In this document: piece by piece, positions 18,600 to 28,239 of the stretch
Layout: each line of letters begins with the position of its first letter
Position numbering within the stretch: the stretch's first letter is position 1
Assembly (NCBI GenBank): GCA_964344185.1
Contig: CAYFMN010000004.1
Coordinates: forward strand, 1 to 64,000
Direction: 5' to 3'
Length of the DNA: 64,000 nt
From: JAJDAT01 sp964344185
GTDB lineage: Bacteria > Nitrospinota > Nitrospinia > Nitrospinales > JAJDAT01
Notes under the pieces: generated by a model
The model's database searches: none
What the model saw: the letters and a program-made list of their open reading frames with translations, nothing else
Told to the model about the DNA's origin: nothing
Made by a program: the position numbers and the translations under genes

Positions 18600-18642
18600 A
18601 ATTTTGGAGCGTCTTTAGGAATTGCCGCTTTTATTATTTTTA

Positions 18643-18742
18643 GGAGACCTCTAATAATTGACGTTTTTACTGGTTTGCTATTTCCTATCCCTTGAGTTTA
18701 AGGGCCAGGCTCCTGGCAAATCTGAATTTTAAAGGTTTCCTT
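18643..18742 (+). repeat. Dispersed intergenic repeat, copy B
   Basis: The fullest copy. It starts with GAGACCTCTAATAATTG, continues through TTTTTACTGGTTTGC and CCCTTGAGTTTAAGG, and has a strong dyad GCCAGG-CT-CCTGGC followed by AAATCTGAATTTT. It lies between the radical-SAM gene and the following TPR gene, with no ORF. The dyad could form a hairpin and may end the upstream transcript. Confidence 0.7.
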
Positions 18743-18816
18743 TAATCGTCCGATTTTTCATTTGAATGTCGGTATTTGAAAAACCTTAGTTTTTACGCAT
18801 AACCAAGTTTCAGAAA

Positions 18817-20091
18817 ATGTTACGACCATCATCAGCTTTTCCCGTCCAAAAAAAAATTCAAGAAACTTTTCTTGCCCGTATTTGGAATTCTTTCCGAGCT
18901 TTATTTGGCTTTAAAAAAACGGAAAAAGTAGCGCAAACCCCCATCCCAAGCCCAGAAAAACTAAAAGAGATGGTGGAAAAATTCAAAGAAAAAATTAAGA
19001 AAAACCCGCATGACAGTTCCTCTTATTTTAAACTTGGCGAATGTCTGATACATTTAAAACAAACCCGAGACGCCATAGAACCTTTGACTGAAGCCACGAG
19101 GATTGACCCTAACTTTTACGAAGCTTTCTTCCATCTAGGACAAGCTTATGCGAGCTTAGGGCGCGACGAAGAAGCCATTTCTCCCCTGGAAAAAGCAATT
19201 GAACTTAAGCCTGATAGCGAAGTCGTTAAAAAAGTTCTGGCTGGGGTTTATAAAGAACAATGTGAGTATTTTGGAAAAGCAAAGAGGTATGACCTCGCGC
19301 AAGAAGCTTTTGAAAAAGCTATAAAGGTGATTCCAAAATTTGGTCCAGCTTATCTATCAATAGGAATTTCTTTTTCTCAACAGGGGAAGTACGAAGAGGC
19401 CTTTAAGAAAATTGATCTGGCCCTAAAATATGATAAAAATCTAACAGTCGACGCTTATTATCAACTAGGACAGATTCACGAGAAATTAGGCGACATTAAA
19501 AAGGCGATGAAAGATTATAAAAACGCCATTTCTGCAAGTCCAAGGGAAGCATTGCCTCAGTTGGCGTTGGGTTTACTCTATGCAAAGCAGGATAAGTTTT
19601 CCGACGCGGCCAAGCATCTGCAAGCGGCGGTAACTTATAATCCCCGAATTGCTTCCGAAGGATTTTTTCAGTTGGGTAGGGCATTACTAAAATTGGGCCG
19701 ACATAAAGAAGCTGTGGTCCCTTTTAAAGAAGCGGTAAAAAGATTTCCAAATAATAAAACCGTTAAAGACGGTTTTGCGGAGTCGCTATACCGGGTTAGC
19801 GAAAATTTGGCTAAAGAAAATAGAATTCGAGACCAAATAAAAATTTTAGAAGAGGCCGTTAAAGTCAACCCTCACTATGGGAAATGTCAATTCTCTTTGG
19901 CCAAAGTTTACGACGAAGGCAAAGATGGAATTAACGCAGTAATCCATATGACTCTGGCTCGGGAAGCATTTATGAAGAGTAAAGAAAAACAACCTGAAGC
20001 CCTAGCTTTAAAAACCCTGATGTCTTATTTCAAAAAATACGACCTGAATCCTCGAAATTACTCTGCGATAAAACTTCCGCCCACTTATTAA
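18817..20091 (+). CDS. TPR-repeat protein
   Basis: A 424-residue tetratricopeptide protein. After a basic, aromatic N-terminus (1-50, no clear signal) come about nine TPR units from residue 60 to 390, such as SSYFKLGECLIHLKQTRDAI and AFFHLGQAYASLGRDEEAI. The tail DGINAVIHMTLAREAF matches the end of the TPR protein at 14681-15403. The stop is one base before the ATG of the SpoIIE phosphatase gene, so the two are almost certainly co-translated and may act together. The partner protein is unknown. Confidence 0.88.
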   Translation: MLRPSSAFPVQKKIQETFLARIWNSFRALFGFKKTEKVAQTPIPSPEKLKEMVEKFKEKIKKNPHDSSSYFKLGECLIHLKQTRDAIEPLTEATRIDPNFYEAFFHLGQAYASLGRDEEAISPLEKAIELKPDSEVVKKVLAGVYKEQCEYFGKAKRYDLAQEAFEKAIKVIPKFGPAYLSIGISFSQQGKYEEAFKKIDLALKYDKNLTVDAYYQLGQIHEKLGDIKKAMKDYKNAISASPREALPQLALGLLYAKQDKFSDAAKHLQAAVTYNPRIASEGFFQLGRALLKLGRHKEAVVPFKEAVKRFPNNKTVKDGFAESLYRVSENLAKENRIRDQIKILEEAVKVNPHYGKCQFSLAKVYDEGKDGINAVIHMTLAREAFMKSKEKQPEALALKTLMSYFKKYDLNPRNYSAIKLPPTY

Positions 20092-20092
20092 T

Positions 20093-21973
20093 ATGGAAGG
20101 CCAGGATAATATTTCACAAAATTGCGAAGATGGAGAGTTTCAAAGAGGTATTCGCCTTTCTCATTTCACTATAGAACATTCTCCGGACTCAATTATCTGG
20201 GTGGATCAATATGCCCGCATTCAACGCGCCAATCCAGCCGCTTGCAAAACATACGGCTATTCCGCCAAGGAAATGACTTCCATAAGCATTCACGATTTAG
20301 ACCCCAGCTATCCCAGGGAATCATGGGAAGAAACCTGGAAAGAATTCAAATCCGAAAAATATTTGCAATTGGAAACGGTTGGGGTCACTAAGACTGGACG
20401 CAATTTTCCAGTGGAAATTCACGCGTATTATTTTGAATTCGAAGGCGAAGAATACGCCTGCGTCTACTCCAGAGATATAACGCAACGAACTTTAGCGGAA
20501 GCCAACGCCCGTTTTTCCCACTTTACGATTGAACACGCTCCCGATCTTATATTTTGGTGCGATAGAAACGCCTTAATTCAACACGCCAACAAAACGGCAT
20601 GCCAAGTATATGGTTACTCTTTTCAAGAAATGACTGCAATGTCAATTTTTGATTTAGATCCCACCGTAACTCCAGAAAGCTGGGAGGCTAATTGGGAAGC
20701 GATTAAATCCGAAGGGGCAAGCTCGATTGAATCTGAAGGCAGAACTAAAGATGGAAGGGTTTTCCCAATTGAAGTAAAAGCTCATTTTTTAGAATTTGAA
20801 GGCACAGAGTTTTTATGTTCCTTTGTTCGTGATATTAGCAAAAGGAAAGCGAGAGAAGAAAATGCTCGTTTCTCTCACTTTACGATTGAGCACGCTCCAG
20901 ATTTAATATTCTGGTCGGACCGGAACGCAAACATCAAACATGCAAATGAAGCTGCCTGCGAAACTTATGGGTACTCATCCGAAGAACTAACCCAAATGAA
21001 AGTATTTGATCTAAATCCGAATATGGAGCCGGAAAATTGGGAATCCTTTTGGGAAACCCTGAAAAAAAAAGAAACCATGGTCGTCGAATCCAAAGGAAAA
21101 ACAAAGAACGGTAAAGTTTTTCCAACCGAGGTAAAGGCCCATTATCTAGAATTTGAAGGCGAAGAGTTTGCTTGCGCTTTTATTTTTGACATAACAAACC
21201 GAATAAAAGAACAGGAAGAGCGAAAGCGATTGGCGACTGAAAAAGAAAGATTTGAAAGCGAACTAAAAATTGCCACATTGGTGCAAAACGATTTCCTGCC
21301 GGAAAAACCCCCCGAAAGATTTGATATCGATTTTGCGGCTAAAACCATTCCAGCTAAATTCGTTGGCGGCGATTTTTACGATTTCATTCCTTTAGGCGGC
21401 GACCTTTTAGCGATCGTTTTGGGCGACGTAGCCGGCAAAGGGGTTTCGGCGGCTTTATATATGGCGAGACTGTTGAGCGATTTTCGCCACGTTGCTCCGA
21501 TGATGTTAGCCCCAGCTCAAACGCTCACAGAAGTAAATAGGATATTGGCTGAACGTTCGCGAAGAGGAATGTTCGCAACGACCTTATTTCTTTTTTTAGA
21601 TTTGGAAACAAAGTGTCTTACCGTTTCAAATGCAGGCCACCATCCCTTAATTATTAAAAAAAAAGATAAAGTAGCGGTAAATTGGGGCAACGCAAGCGGC
21701 GCTCCTATTGGAATTATTCCATGCGTTGATTATCAGCAAGAGGAAATACAATTAGAAAGCGGCGATCTAGTATTTGCCTATACTGACGGCGCGTCCGAAC
21801 CTATGAATGCCGATGGGGAACAGTTTGGGATCACGAGGATTAAAGAGCGAATAGCTAATTTTTCTGGTTCGGCTCAAGAGCTAATCAATCAATTAGAAAA
21901 AGACATTATTCAATTTGTTGGGGATAAACCCGCGCACGACGACCTTACCTTCATTGCTTTTCAGGTAAAGTAA
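20093..21973 (+). CDS. Triple-PAS SpoIIE/RsbU-type PP2C phosphatase
   Basis: A 626-residue cytoplasmic serine phosphatase, probably releasing an anti-sigma antagonist (RsbV/SpoIIAA type) in a partner-switching cascade. Three PAS domains (21-139, 140-258, 259-377) share the same layout and an exact 119-residue period, each starting with a SHFTIEH segment. A coiled linker (about 378-405) leads to the SpoIIE domain, with VGGDFYDF, LGDVAGKGVSAALYMA, NAGHHP, YTDGASEP and a closing HDDLTFIAF, so the metal-binding Asp residues are present. It directly follows the TPR gene after one base and converges on a cupin gene. Confidence 0.94.
   Translation: MEGQDNISQNCEDGEFQRGIRLSHFTIEHSPDSIIWVDQYARIQRANPAACKTYGYSAKEMTSISIHDLDPSYPRESWEETWKEFKSEKYLQLETVGVTKTGRNFPVEIHAYYFEFEGEEYACVYSRDITQRTLAEANARFSHFTIEHAPDLIFWCDRNALIQHANKTACQVYGYSFQEMTAMSIFDLDPTVTPESWEANWEAIKSEGASSIESEGRTKDGRVFPIEVKAHFLEFEGTEFLCSFVRDISKRKAREENARFSHFTIEHAPDLIFWSDRNANIKHANEAACETYGYSSEELTQMKVFDLNPNMEPENWESFWETLKKKETMVVESKGKTKNGKVFPTEVKAHYLEFEGEEFACAFIFDITNRIKEQEERKRLATEKERFESELKIATLVQNDFLPEKPPERFDIDFAAKTIPAKFVGGDFYDFIPLGGDLLAIVLGDVAGKGVSAALYMARLLSDFRHVAPMMLAPAQTLTEVNRILAERSRRGMFATTLFLFLDLETKCLTVSNAGHHPLIIKKKDKVAVNWGNASGAPIGIIPCVDYQQEEIQLESGDLVFAYTDGASEPMNADGEQFGITRIKERIANFSGSAQELINQLEKDIIQFVGDKPAHDDLTFIAFQVK
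20153..21223 (+). repeat. Tandem triplication of a 357-bp PAS unit
   Basis: Three in-frame units begin at 20153, 20510 and 20867, spaced exactly 357 bp (119 codons) without any indel. Units 2 and 3 are the closest: the RFSHFTIEHAPDLIFW stretch is identical in protein and near-identical in DNA. Confidence 0.9.
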
Positions 21974-21979
21974 ATTTTT

Positions 21980-22366
21980 CTAAAGATCATATAAAACTAC
22001 GTTTTCCTGCTCGTTTGCGTCATTACGAGAAACAATAGCTAGGGCCGGTTCCGTTTTGCTCAAATTAAAGGGTTGATGCGGAACGCCTGGCGGTATAAAA
22101 ACAAAATCTCCCTTTCGATTGATCATTGTTTCCTTCAAACCCTCTCCATAACGCGTCTCAACTTCGCCTTCTAAAATATAAATAGCGGTTTCAAAATCTT
22201 TATGATAATGCGGTTCAGGCGAGGCTCCTGGAGGAATCACCACAAGATTCATCGATATCCCCTGCGCTCCTACAGTGTCTTTAGATACTCCTACAAAATA
22301 GGGCAATCGTTGTTTTGTCATGACTTCGGCGTCGGGCCGAACGCATTTAACGGTTAATTTATCCAT
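21980..22366 (-). CDS. Small single-domain cupin protein
   Basis: A 128-residue cupin. Metal ligands are visible in the two cupin motifs: motif 1 PEPHYHKDFETAIYILEGE (His, His and Glu) and motif 2 FIPPGVPHQPFN (His). Small cupins of this kind act as isomerases, dioxygenases or binding proteins, and the reaction cannot be named here. AGGAGTGAG lies upstream of the ATG. It converges on the phosphatase gene with only 6 bp between stops and is probably a single-gene unit. Confidence 0.88.
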   Translation of the reverse strand: MDKLTVKCVRPDAEVMTKQRLPYFVGVSKDTVGAQGISMNLVVIPPGASPEPHYHKDFETAIYILEGEVETRYGEGLKETMINRKGDFVFIPPGVPHQPFNLSKTEPALAIVSRNDANEQENVVLYDL

Positions 22367-22658
22367 CCGTCACTCACTCCTATAAATATCTTGTTTATGG
22401 TCAATCATACTAAAGTAATTTATGATTAGACAAGTTAAGAAAGTCTGTAAAAATAACAATTTAATATACAAATTTATCATTTAAAACCAGTTCTCTTCTA
22501 AGGAATTACCTTGAATTCAAGAGGAAACAACGCTCCTGCGGACCATTGCCCCTTCGAGAACCTCAGACAATTTTATTTTGGTCGATGACGTTAGGGAGTT
22601 AGTTTCTTTACCAATAAACGCCTAGGGCGAGTCAGGCGCTCTTGAGAAAAACGATTTT

Positions 22659-23771
22659 ATGAACTTTTCAATTTTACATTTTTTTTCCTCCAAGAAAAAA
22701 GAGATGGCGATTATGTCTATCAGTTTACTCTTTAGCTTAACTTTAGCCATCGCAGGCTTGGAGTTATATTTCCAAAAAAAATACTGGCACAGTTCAGGAA
22801 CTCAATTTGACCCAGAGTTGGGGTGGTCGGCTATCGCCAATAAAACGAGCGAGGAGGAAGGAATTATATACACTACAAACTCTTTTGGATTCCGATCAGA
22901 AGCGGTAGACGCCTCCAAAAAACAAATACTGGTTCTCGGAGATTCGGTGGTTTGGGGGCAAGGAGTTCAAGATAATGAAACGGTTACTGCATACTTAAAA
23001 AACCACTTTCCAGAATACCAAACGCTAAACATGGGGGTTTCGGGATATGGAATAGACCAATATTATTTACAATTGAAACGACATATTAATAAGTTAAACC
23101 CTAATATAATCATCGTCGTTATTTTTACAGGAAACGATTGGGGCGACTTCACAAGCGACACTCATTACGGAAAAAGTAAGCCTCTTTTTAAAACTGACGG
23201 TTCTATATCTAATAATGATTTTGAAAATAGCGCTTCATTCCAAGTCGATCTGAATAAATTAATACTAACTAACAGTCCTGTTTCCCAGTATTCATGCGCA
23301 AACCTAATTTCGCGAAGCTGGACTTTAAGCTTACCTTTATTTCGACCCATTCGCGATTCTATGTGTCAAATCAATCAACTAAATACGAGGGAAGGTATTT
23401 ATGTCGCTATTGGTCTTCTACTAAAAATCGGCGGTTTAGCGGCGGAAAAAAAATCAAAACTACTTTTTGTACTGTCTCCTTCCAAAAGCGATTTCAACTA
23501 CGATTTAAAAAATCAGAATTACGATGAACTTTTCAAAAAGTATGAATCAAATAAACCAAAATCATATAACAAACTAAGCCAAGCGTTATTGCAAAATATT
23601 TTCAAACAAACGCAATTCCCTTATATAGATTTTTATAAAGTCGTCAAAAAACAAGGTTGGAAAATAGAAAATCTATACTTACCAGAAGATAACGACCATC
23701 TATCGCCCATGGGCTTAAAATATATGGCAAAAACCATTCACAACTATTTTTCAAATCGTTCAAACGATTAA
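22659..23771 (+). CDS. Membrane-anchored SGNH-hydrolase-like protein
   Basis: A 370-residue protein with one N-terminal membrane segment (about 17-36). The SGNH blocks follow: LVLGDSVVWGQGV (nucleophile Ser), MGVSGYGIDQ (Gly block), FTGNDWGD (Asn block) and a C-terminal LPEDNDHLSPMG (Asp-x2-His). Such proteins often act as O-acyl esterases or transferases on polysaccharides. The active site probably faces the periplasm. It is followed after 59 bp by a membrane-bound spermidine-synthase-like gene on the same strand. The substrate is unknown. Confidence 0.85.
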   Translation: MNFSILHFFSSKKKEMAIMSISLLFSLTLAIAGLELYFQKKYWHSSGTQFDPELGWSAIANKTSEEEGIIYTTNSFGFRSEAVDASKKQILVLGDSVVWGQGVQDNETVTAYLKNHFPEYQTLNMGVSGYGIDQYYLQLKRHINKLNPNIIIVVIFTGNDWGDFTSDTHYGKSKPLFKTDGSISNNDFENSASFQVDLNKLILTNSPVSQYSCANLISRSWTLSLPLFRPIRDSMCQINQLNTREGIYVAIGLLLKIGGLAAEKKSKLLFVLSPSKSDFNYDLKNQNYDELFKKYESNKPKSYNKLSQALLQNIFKQTQFPYIDFYKVVKKQGWKIENLYLPEDNDHLSPMGLKYMAKTIHNYFSNRSND

Positions 23772-23830
23772 ACGAATAGTTTCTGAATGACCGTTTTACT
23801 TTCTCCAACCTTCATATATAATTCACCTCT

Positions 23831-25312
23831 ATGTCTAAGAAACATCCGCCATCCATACCAGTAACTCAATACCTCGTTGTTTCCTTTTTCGCCGGCTTTG
23901 CCGTCTTATCGTTGGAAATGCTTGGTTTTAGATTTTTGGCTCCCTATTTTGGTTATTCCACTTATGTGTGGGGGGGATTGCTTGGATCTATTATGGCCGC
24001 TCTTTCGGGAGGTTATTACTTAGGAGGAGTTCTTGCGGATAGAAAACCGGAGGGACGGTTAGCTTATCAATTGATTCTATACGCCGCCATTTATTTGTTG
24101 GGTATTTTACTTTTTTACAAATCAATTTTAAGTATCCTAGCGAGCGGCGGTATTATTTGGGGCTCCTTAGCCGCTTCGGTTTTTTTGTTTGGGCCGCCGA
24201 TGCTGTTGTTAGGGATGTTGTCTCCTTTCTTAATTAAAATTATCGCTAAAAAAGACGCCGTTGGCCTGGCTTCGGGAAAAGTGTTTGCCATTTCGACTTG
24301 GGGTTCTTTAGCCGGGGTATTTTTTACGTCATTTTACCTGATCCCGGAATGGGGCAGTTTTCGAACTCTAACCTTTATTGTGATTTTATTAGCCATTCTT
24401 TACATTTCCGGAAATTGCAATAGCTGGTTAAAAACAGGCGGAGGAGCGGCAATAATTGCTTTCACAATTATCTTTCCTAATACAACCGTATCAAGCGATG
24501 TCGTTTATCAAACGGAATCGGCTTATAACCTAATTCAGATAAAAAAAAGTTTTGACGGCTATTCATTACATCTTAACGATGGCCGATGGACTCATTCCAG
24601 TTATCAAAAGGGCTTTATATCTACCGGAAATTATTATGACTTTATGCTTTTGGGCACGTTGTTAACACCATTTAATGATGTCTTAATTCTTGGAACTGGA
24701 GCGGGCACTTCTATCCGGCAGTTTTTGTTTTTTAAACCGGAGGTACGTATTGACGCCGTTGAATTAGATCCTAAAGTTGTTGAAGCTGGAAAAAACTTTT
24801 TTGATCTTCCCGATCACCCGAATCTCAAAATTTATGTGGAAGACGCCAGACCTTTTTTATCAAGAATCAAAAGGGAATATGACGTAATAGAAATGGATGT
24901 CTTTGCTGGGGGGCCTTTTGTTCCGTTTTATCTTTCGACACAAGAATATTTCAAATTAATTAACGCAAAACTAAAACCTGAAGGTTTATTATTAATGAAT
25001 GCGCTTAGGATTGGTCAAAACGACGTTTTCGCAAATCGGCTCGGGCAAACCATATTGAAGGAATTCCCTTCGTTATTTAAAATAAATCTGCACGATAATG
25101 TCCTGTTACTTGCGACTAAAAAAGAGACTTCACTGGAAAAAATAAAAGAAATTTTGACAAACCAAGATAACGCCAAAATAAAACCTATTGTGGAATACGC
25201 CCTTAAAAATATTCAAAAATTTTCAAACGACGAAAAGAGCGCTATTTTTACGGACGATCAAGCTCCCACGGAAAGACTTGTATACGAAATGGTGAAGGAC
25301 AGCTATAATTAA
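23831..25312 (+). CDS. Membrane protein with spermidine-synthase-like methyltransferase domain
   Basis: A 493-residue protein. Residues 1-210 hold about six hydrophobic segments of the kind found in fused spermidine-synthase-like membrane proteins. Residues 240-440 form a Rossmann methyltransferase/aminopropyltransferase-like domain with VLILGTGAGTSIRQF, AVELDPKVVEAG and VEDARPFLSR, then YDVIEMDVFAG. The usual aminopropyltransferase signature is not complete, so true spermidine synthesis is doubtful. A second such system lies at 39778-41791. Confidence 0.85.
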   Translation: MSKKHPPSIPVTQYLVVSFFAGFAVLSLEMLGFRFLAPYFGYSTYVWGGLLGSIMAALSGGYYLGGVLADRKPEGRLAYQLILYAAIYLLGILLFYKSILSILASGGIIWGSLAASVFLFGPPMLLLGMLSPFLIKIIAKKDAVGLASGKVFAISTWGSLAGVFFTSFYLIPEWGSFRTLTFIVILLAILYISGNCNSWLKTGGGAAIIAFTIIFPNTTVSSDVVYQTESAYNLIQIKKSFDGYSLHLNDGRWTHSSYQKGFISTGNYYDFMLLGTLLTPFNDVLILGTGAGTSIRQFLFFKPEVRIDAVELDPKVVEAGKNFFDLPDHPNLKIYVEDARPFLSRIKREYDVIEMDVFAGGPFVPFYLSTQEYFKLINAKLKPEGLLLMNALRIGQNDVFANRLGQTILKEFPSLFKINLHDNVLLLATKKETSLEKIKEILTNQDNAKIKPIVEYALKNIQKFSNDEKSAIFTDDQAPTERLVYEMVKDSYN

Positions 25313-25551
25313 AGCGATTGCCAACTTCCACCCCGCAACGTTATAAATAGTTTATTTGCAATGGTTTGACAGGTTTCTGGATTTATGTTAGTTATGATAA
25401 ATTCAATTTTAATGAATCAAAACTCGTCGCCTATTTTAATTTTTTCATTTGGTTTTCCCCCAACTTACCTTCGGAAAGTAAATCGGAATCCTTTTCTAAG
25501 TATTGGAATCTAATATAGAAAACCAAAATTAACTTATAGAAGATAGAACTT

Positions 25552-26385
25552 ATGACTATTCCATTTACTAAAATGAACGGCGCTGGCAACGATTTTGTCG
25601 TGATTGATAACCGCAAATCTATAGTCCCGGACGAAGCAAAAGAAAAGTTTGTAGAAAAGGTTTGTAATCGAAGATTTTCGGTAGGAGCCGATGGGGTTAT
25701 TTTTATTGAAAACTCAGATTCTGATAAAGTGGATTTCCGATGGGATTTTTATAACTCTGACGGCAGTACCGCAGAAATGTGTGGGAATGGAGCGCGTTGC
25801 GCAGCTCGCTATGCCGTTGACAACAATATCGCCCAGGCTCCCAACTTATCGTTTGAAACGATTGCGGGAATTATAAACGCCGAGGTTGGGGACGAAACCA
25901 TCAAAGTTAAACTGACCCAGCCGCATGATTTTGAACAAGGCAGAAAAGTCGATTTGGATTCCGCTAGTCATACTATAGACTCTATCAATACCGGCGTTCC
26001 TCATGCGGTTCTTTTTTCCGATAAAATAGACGATATTAAAACTATTAAGCCTATTGGATCCGCAATTCGATTTCACAAAGAATTTGCTCCGGCTGGAACA
26101 AACGTAAATCTTGTTGAAATAACGGGTAAAGATTCCATAAAAATTCGCACTTACGAGCGGGGAGTTGAAGACGAAACGCTTGCCTGCGGAACAGGCGCTA
26201 CCGCCGCCGCTATTTTAGCGGCGAAACGCGAAAAAGTAGCGGCTCCGGTAAAAGTAAAAATTGCAAGCGGCTGCGAATTAAAAATTCATTTTAATCCTTC
26301 TTTGGATAATGGTTTTGGAGAGGTTATTTTGGAAGGACCGGCGGAAGTAAACTTTCAAGGAACTCTAAACGGTAATTTAATATAA
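25552..26385 (+). CDS. dapF: Diaminopimelate epimerase
   Basis: Interconverts LL- and meso-diaminopimelate for lysine and peptidoglycan. The 277-residue protein starts FTKMNGAGNDFVVIDN and has both catalytic cysteines, in the MCGNGARC block and in LACGTGATAA. GVPHAV and RTYERGVEDETLACG complete the signature. It opens a rightward dapF-dapA-dapB operon, with dapA 28 bp downstream. Confidence 0.98.
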   Translation: MTIPFTKMNGAGNDFVVIDNRKSIVPDEAKEKFVEKVCNRRFSVGADGVIFIENSDSDKVDFRWDFYNSDGSTAEMCGNGARCAARYAVDNNIAQAPNLSFETIAGIINAEVGDETIKVKLTQPHDFEQGRKVDLDSASHTIDSINTGVPHAVLFSDKIDDIKTIKPIGSAIRFHKEFAPAGTNVNLVEITGKDSIKIRTYERGVEDETLACGTGATAAAILAAKREKVAAPVKVKIASGCELKIHFNPSLDNGFGEVILEGPAEVNFQGTLNGNLI

Positions 26386-26413
26386 AAACGCAATTCATAT
26401 TTGAGGCTCACGA

Positions 26414-27289
26414 ATGTTTGAAGGATCTTTTGTAGCGATCGTTACTCCCTTTAAAAATGGAAAAGTGGACGAAGAGGGTTTACGAAATTTAATAGAATTT
26501 CAAATCAACAATGGCACAAATGGTATTGTGCCATGCGGCACCACTGGCGAATCGGCCACTTTGGATCATGACGAACATTCGCAAGTTATTTCTATAACCG
26601 TCGACGCTTGTAAAGGTAGAGTTCCAGTGCTCGCAGGCACCGGTTCAAACTCTACTAAAGAGGCTATTAAATTGACCCAAGAAGCCGAAAAGGCAAAGGC
26701 TGACGGGGCTCTTTTAATAACTCCTTATTACAACAAGCCGACTCAAGACGGCCTTTATCGCCATTTTGAAGCGATCGCAAAAGAAACCAGCCTACCTATC
26801 GTTTTATATAACGTTCCAGGTAGAACATCGGTAAACATGTTGTCTAATACCGTAAAGCGATTATCAGAAATAAAAAATTGCGTTGGCATTAAAGAAGCTT
26901 CTGGTTCCCTGCAACAAATGAGTGAAATTGTGGATCAATGTGGAGAAAATTTTTCTCTTATTTCCGGCGACGATCCGCTTTTGTTGCCAATTTTATCTAT
27001 TGGAGGTAAAGGAGTCATTTCCGTAACGGCTAACGTTGTCCCCGATAAAGTTTCGAAGCTTTGCGCTCACGCCGCAAAGAACGAAATGGGAGAAGCAAGA
27101 AAGCTTCATTTTGAACTGATGGAATTAAATAACGCGATGTTTATCGAAACTAATCCGATTCCAGTTAAAACTGCTCTTGGATTAATGGGAAAGATTGACT
27201 CTGAGCTACGACCGCCACTTTCTCCTATGTCCGCAGAAAATTTAGACTCGCTAAAAACCATTTTACAAAAATATTCTTTAATTGATTAA
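26414..27289 (+). CDS. dapA: 4-hydroxy-tetrahydrodipicolinate synthase
   Basis: Condenses pyruvate with aspartate semialdehyde, the first step of the DAP/lysine branch. The 291-residue TIM barrel has GTTGESATL, the Tyr segment LLITPYYNKPTQDGLY, LYNVPGRT and the Schiff-base lysine in VGIKEASG. GAGGC precedes the ATG. It lies between dapF and dapB on one strand. Confidence 0.98.
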   Translation: MFEGSFVAIVTPFKNGKVDEEGLRNLIEFQINNGTNGIVPCGTTGESATLDHDEHSQVISITVDACKGRVPVLAGTGSNSTKEAIKLTQEAEKAKADGALLITPYYNKPTQDGLYRHFEAIAKETSLPIVLYNVPGRTSVNMLSNTVKRLSEIKNCVGIKEASGSLQQMSEIVDQCGENFSLISGDDPLLLPILSIGGKGVISVTANVVPDKVSKLCAHAAKNEMGEARKLHFELMELNNAMFIETNPIPVKTALGLMGKIDSELRPPLSPMSAENLDSLKTILQKYSLID

Positions 27290-27387
27290 ACCCACTTTAG
27301 ATCCTGAAAATGGCGTCCTTTCCCTGCAACTAAAACATCCATCCATTTTTATCGGGAACAACTTTTATCGTTTATAAGGAGAAACAA

Positions 27388-28194
27388 GTGATCAAAACGT
27401 TAGTCATTGGAGTGGCTGGACGAATGGGAAAAACTATCGCTTCCTGCCTGGAAGACACAGATGGAATCGAATTTGCCGGAGGAACAGAGGCTCCTGGAAG
27501 TCCTAATATTGGTAAAGATGCGGGAGAGTTGGCGGGCATCGGCAAAAAAAATATTATTATCGATTCTGATTTGGATAAACTTGTTCCCGCCTGCGACGCC
27601 ATCATTGATTTTACAACTCCGGAATCTACTATGACGACGTTGCAATTTGCGGCAAAATATAACAAAGCTCTCGTCATTGGAACAACAGGGCTTAACTCGG
27701 ATCAAAAGCAAACGCTTAAAGAAAAATCCGCAATCATTCGATGCGTCTTTGCGCCGAATATGAGCATTGGAGTAAACGTTCTTTTTAAAACGGTAAAAGA
27801 TCTTGCAAAAACTATGGGCGACGCCTATGACGTAGAAATTGTAGAAGCTCATCATAAATTCAAGAAAGACGCTCCTAGCGGTACAGCGGTTAGGCTATCG
27901 GAAATCGCAGCAGAAGCTCTTGGACGCAACCTCGAAACAGACGGCGTTTACGGTCGTAAGGGCATGAGTTCTGGACGCGGCGCTAAAGAAATTGGCATTC
28001 ATACAGTCCGCGCAGGCGATATAGTTGGAGAACACAGGGTGATGTTTGGAGGCATGGGGGAAACTCTAGAAATTTCACATCGCGCTCAAAGTAGAGACAC
28101 TTTTGCCAGAGGGTCTATCGCGGCGGCTAAATGGGTCGTAAAACAACCTCCTGGACTATACGACATGCAAGACGTTCTTGGACTGACTAATTAA
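27388..28194 (+). CDS. dapB: 4-hydroxy-tetrahydrodipicolinate reductase (GTG start)
   Basis: NAD(P)H-dependent reductase that follows DapA. The 268-residue protein has the nucleotide loop GVAGRMGKTIA, then GTTGL, FAPNMSIGVNV and the substrate-binding HHKFKKDAPSGTA. The start is GTG at 27388, with AAGGAG 7 bases before it; no better ATG exists. It is the last of the dap trio, about 100 bp after dapA. Confidence 0.98.
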   Translation: MIKTLVIGVAGRMGKTIASCLEDTDGIEFAGGTEAPGSPNIGKDAGELAGIGKKNIIIDSDLDKLVPACDAIIDFTTPESTMTTLQFAAKYNKALVIGTTGLNSDQKQTLKEKSAIIRCVFAPNMSIGVNVLFKTVKDLAKTMGDAYDVEIVEAHHKFKKDAPSGTAVRLSEIAAEALGRNLETDGVYGRKGMSSGRGAKEIGIHTVRAGDIVGEHRVMFGGMGETLEISHRAQSRDTFARGSIAAAKWVVKQPPGLYDMQDVLGLTN

Positions 28195-28239
28195 TAGCGG
28201 TATAATAAAAAACACTTTTAACATGCTGGGCGAATTGCC

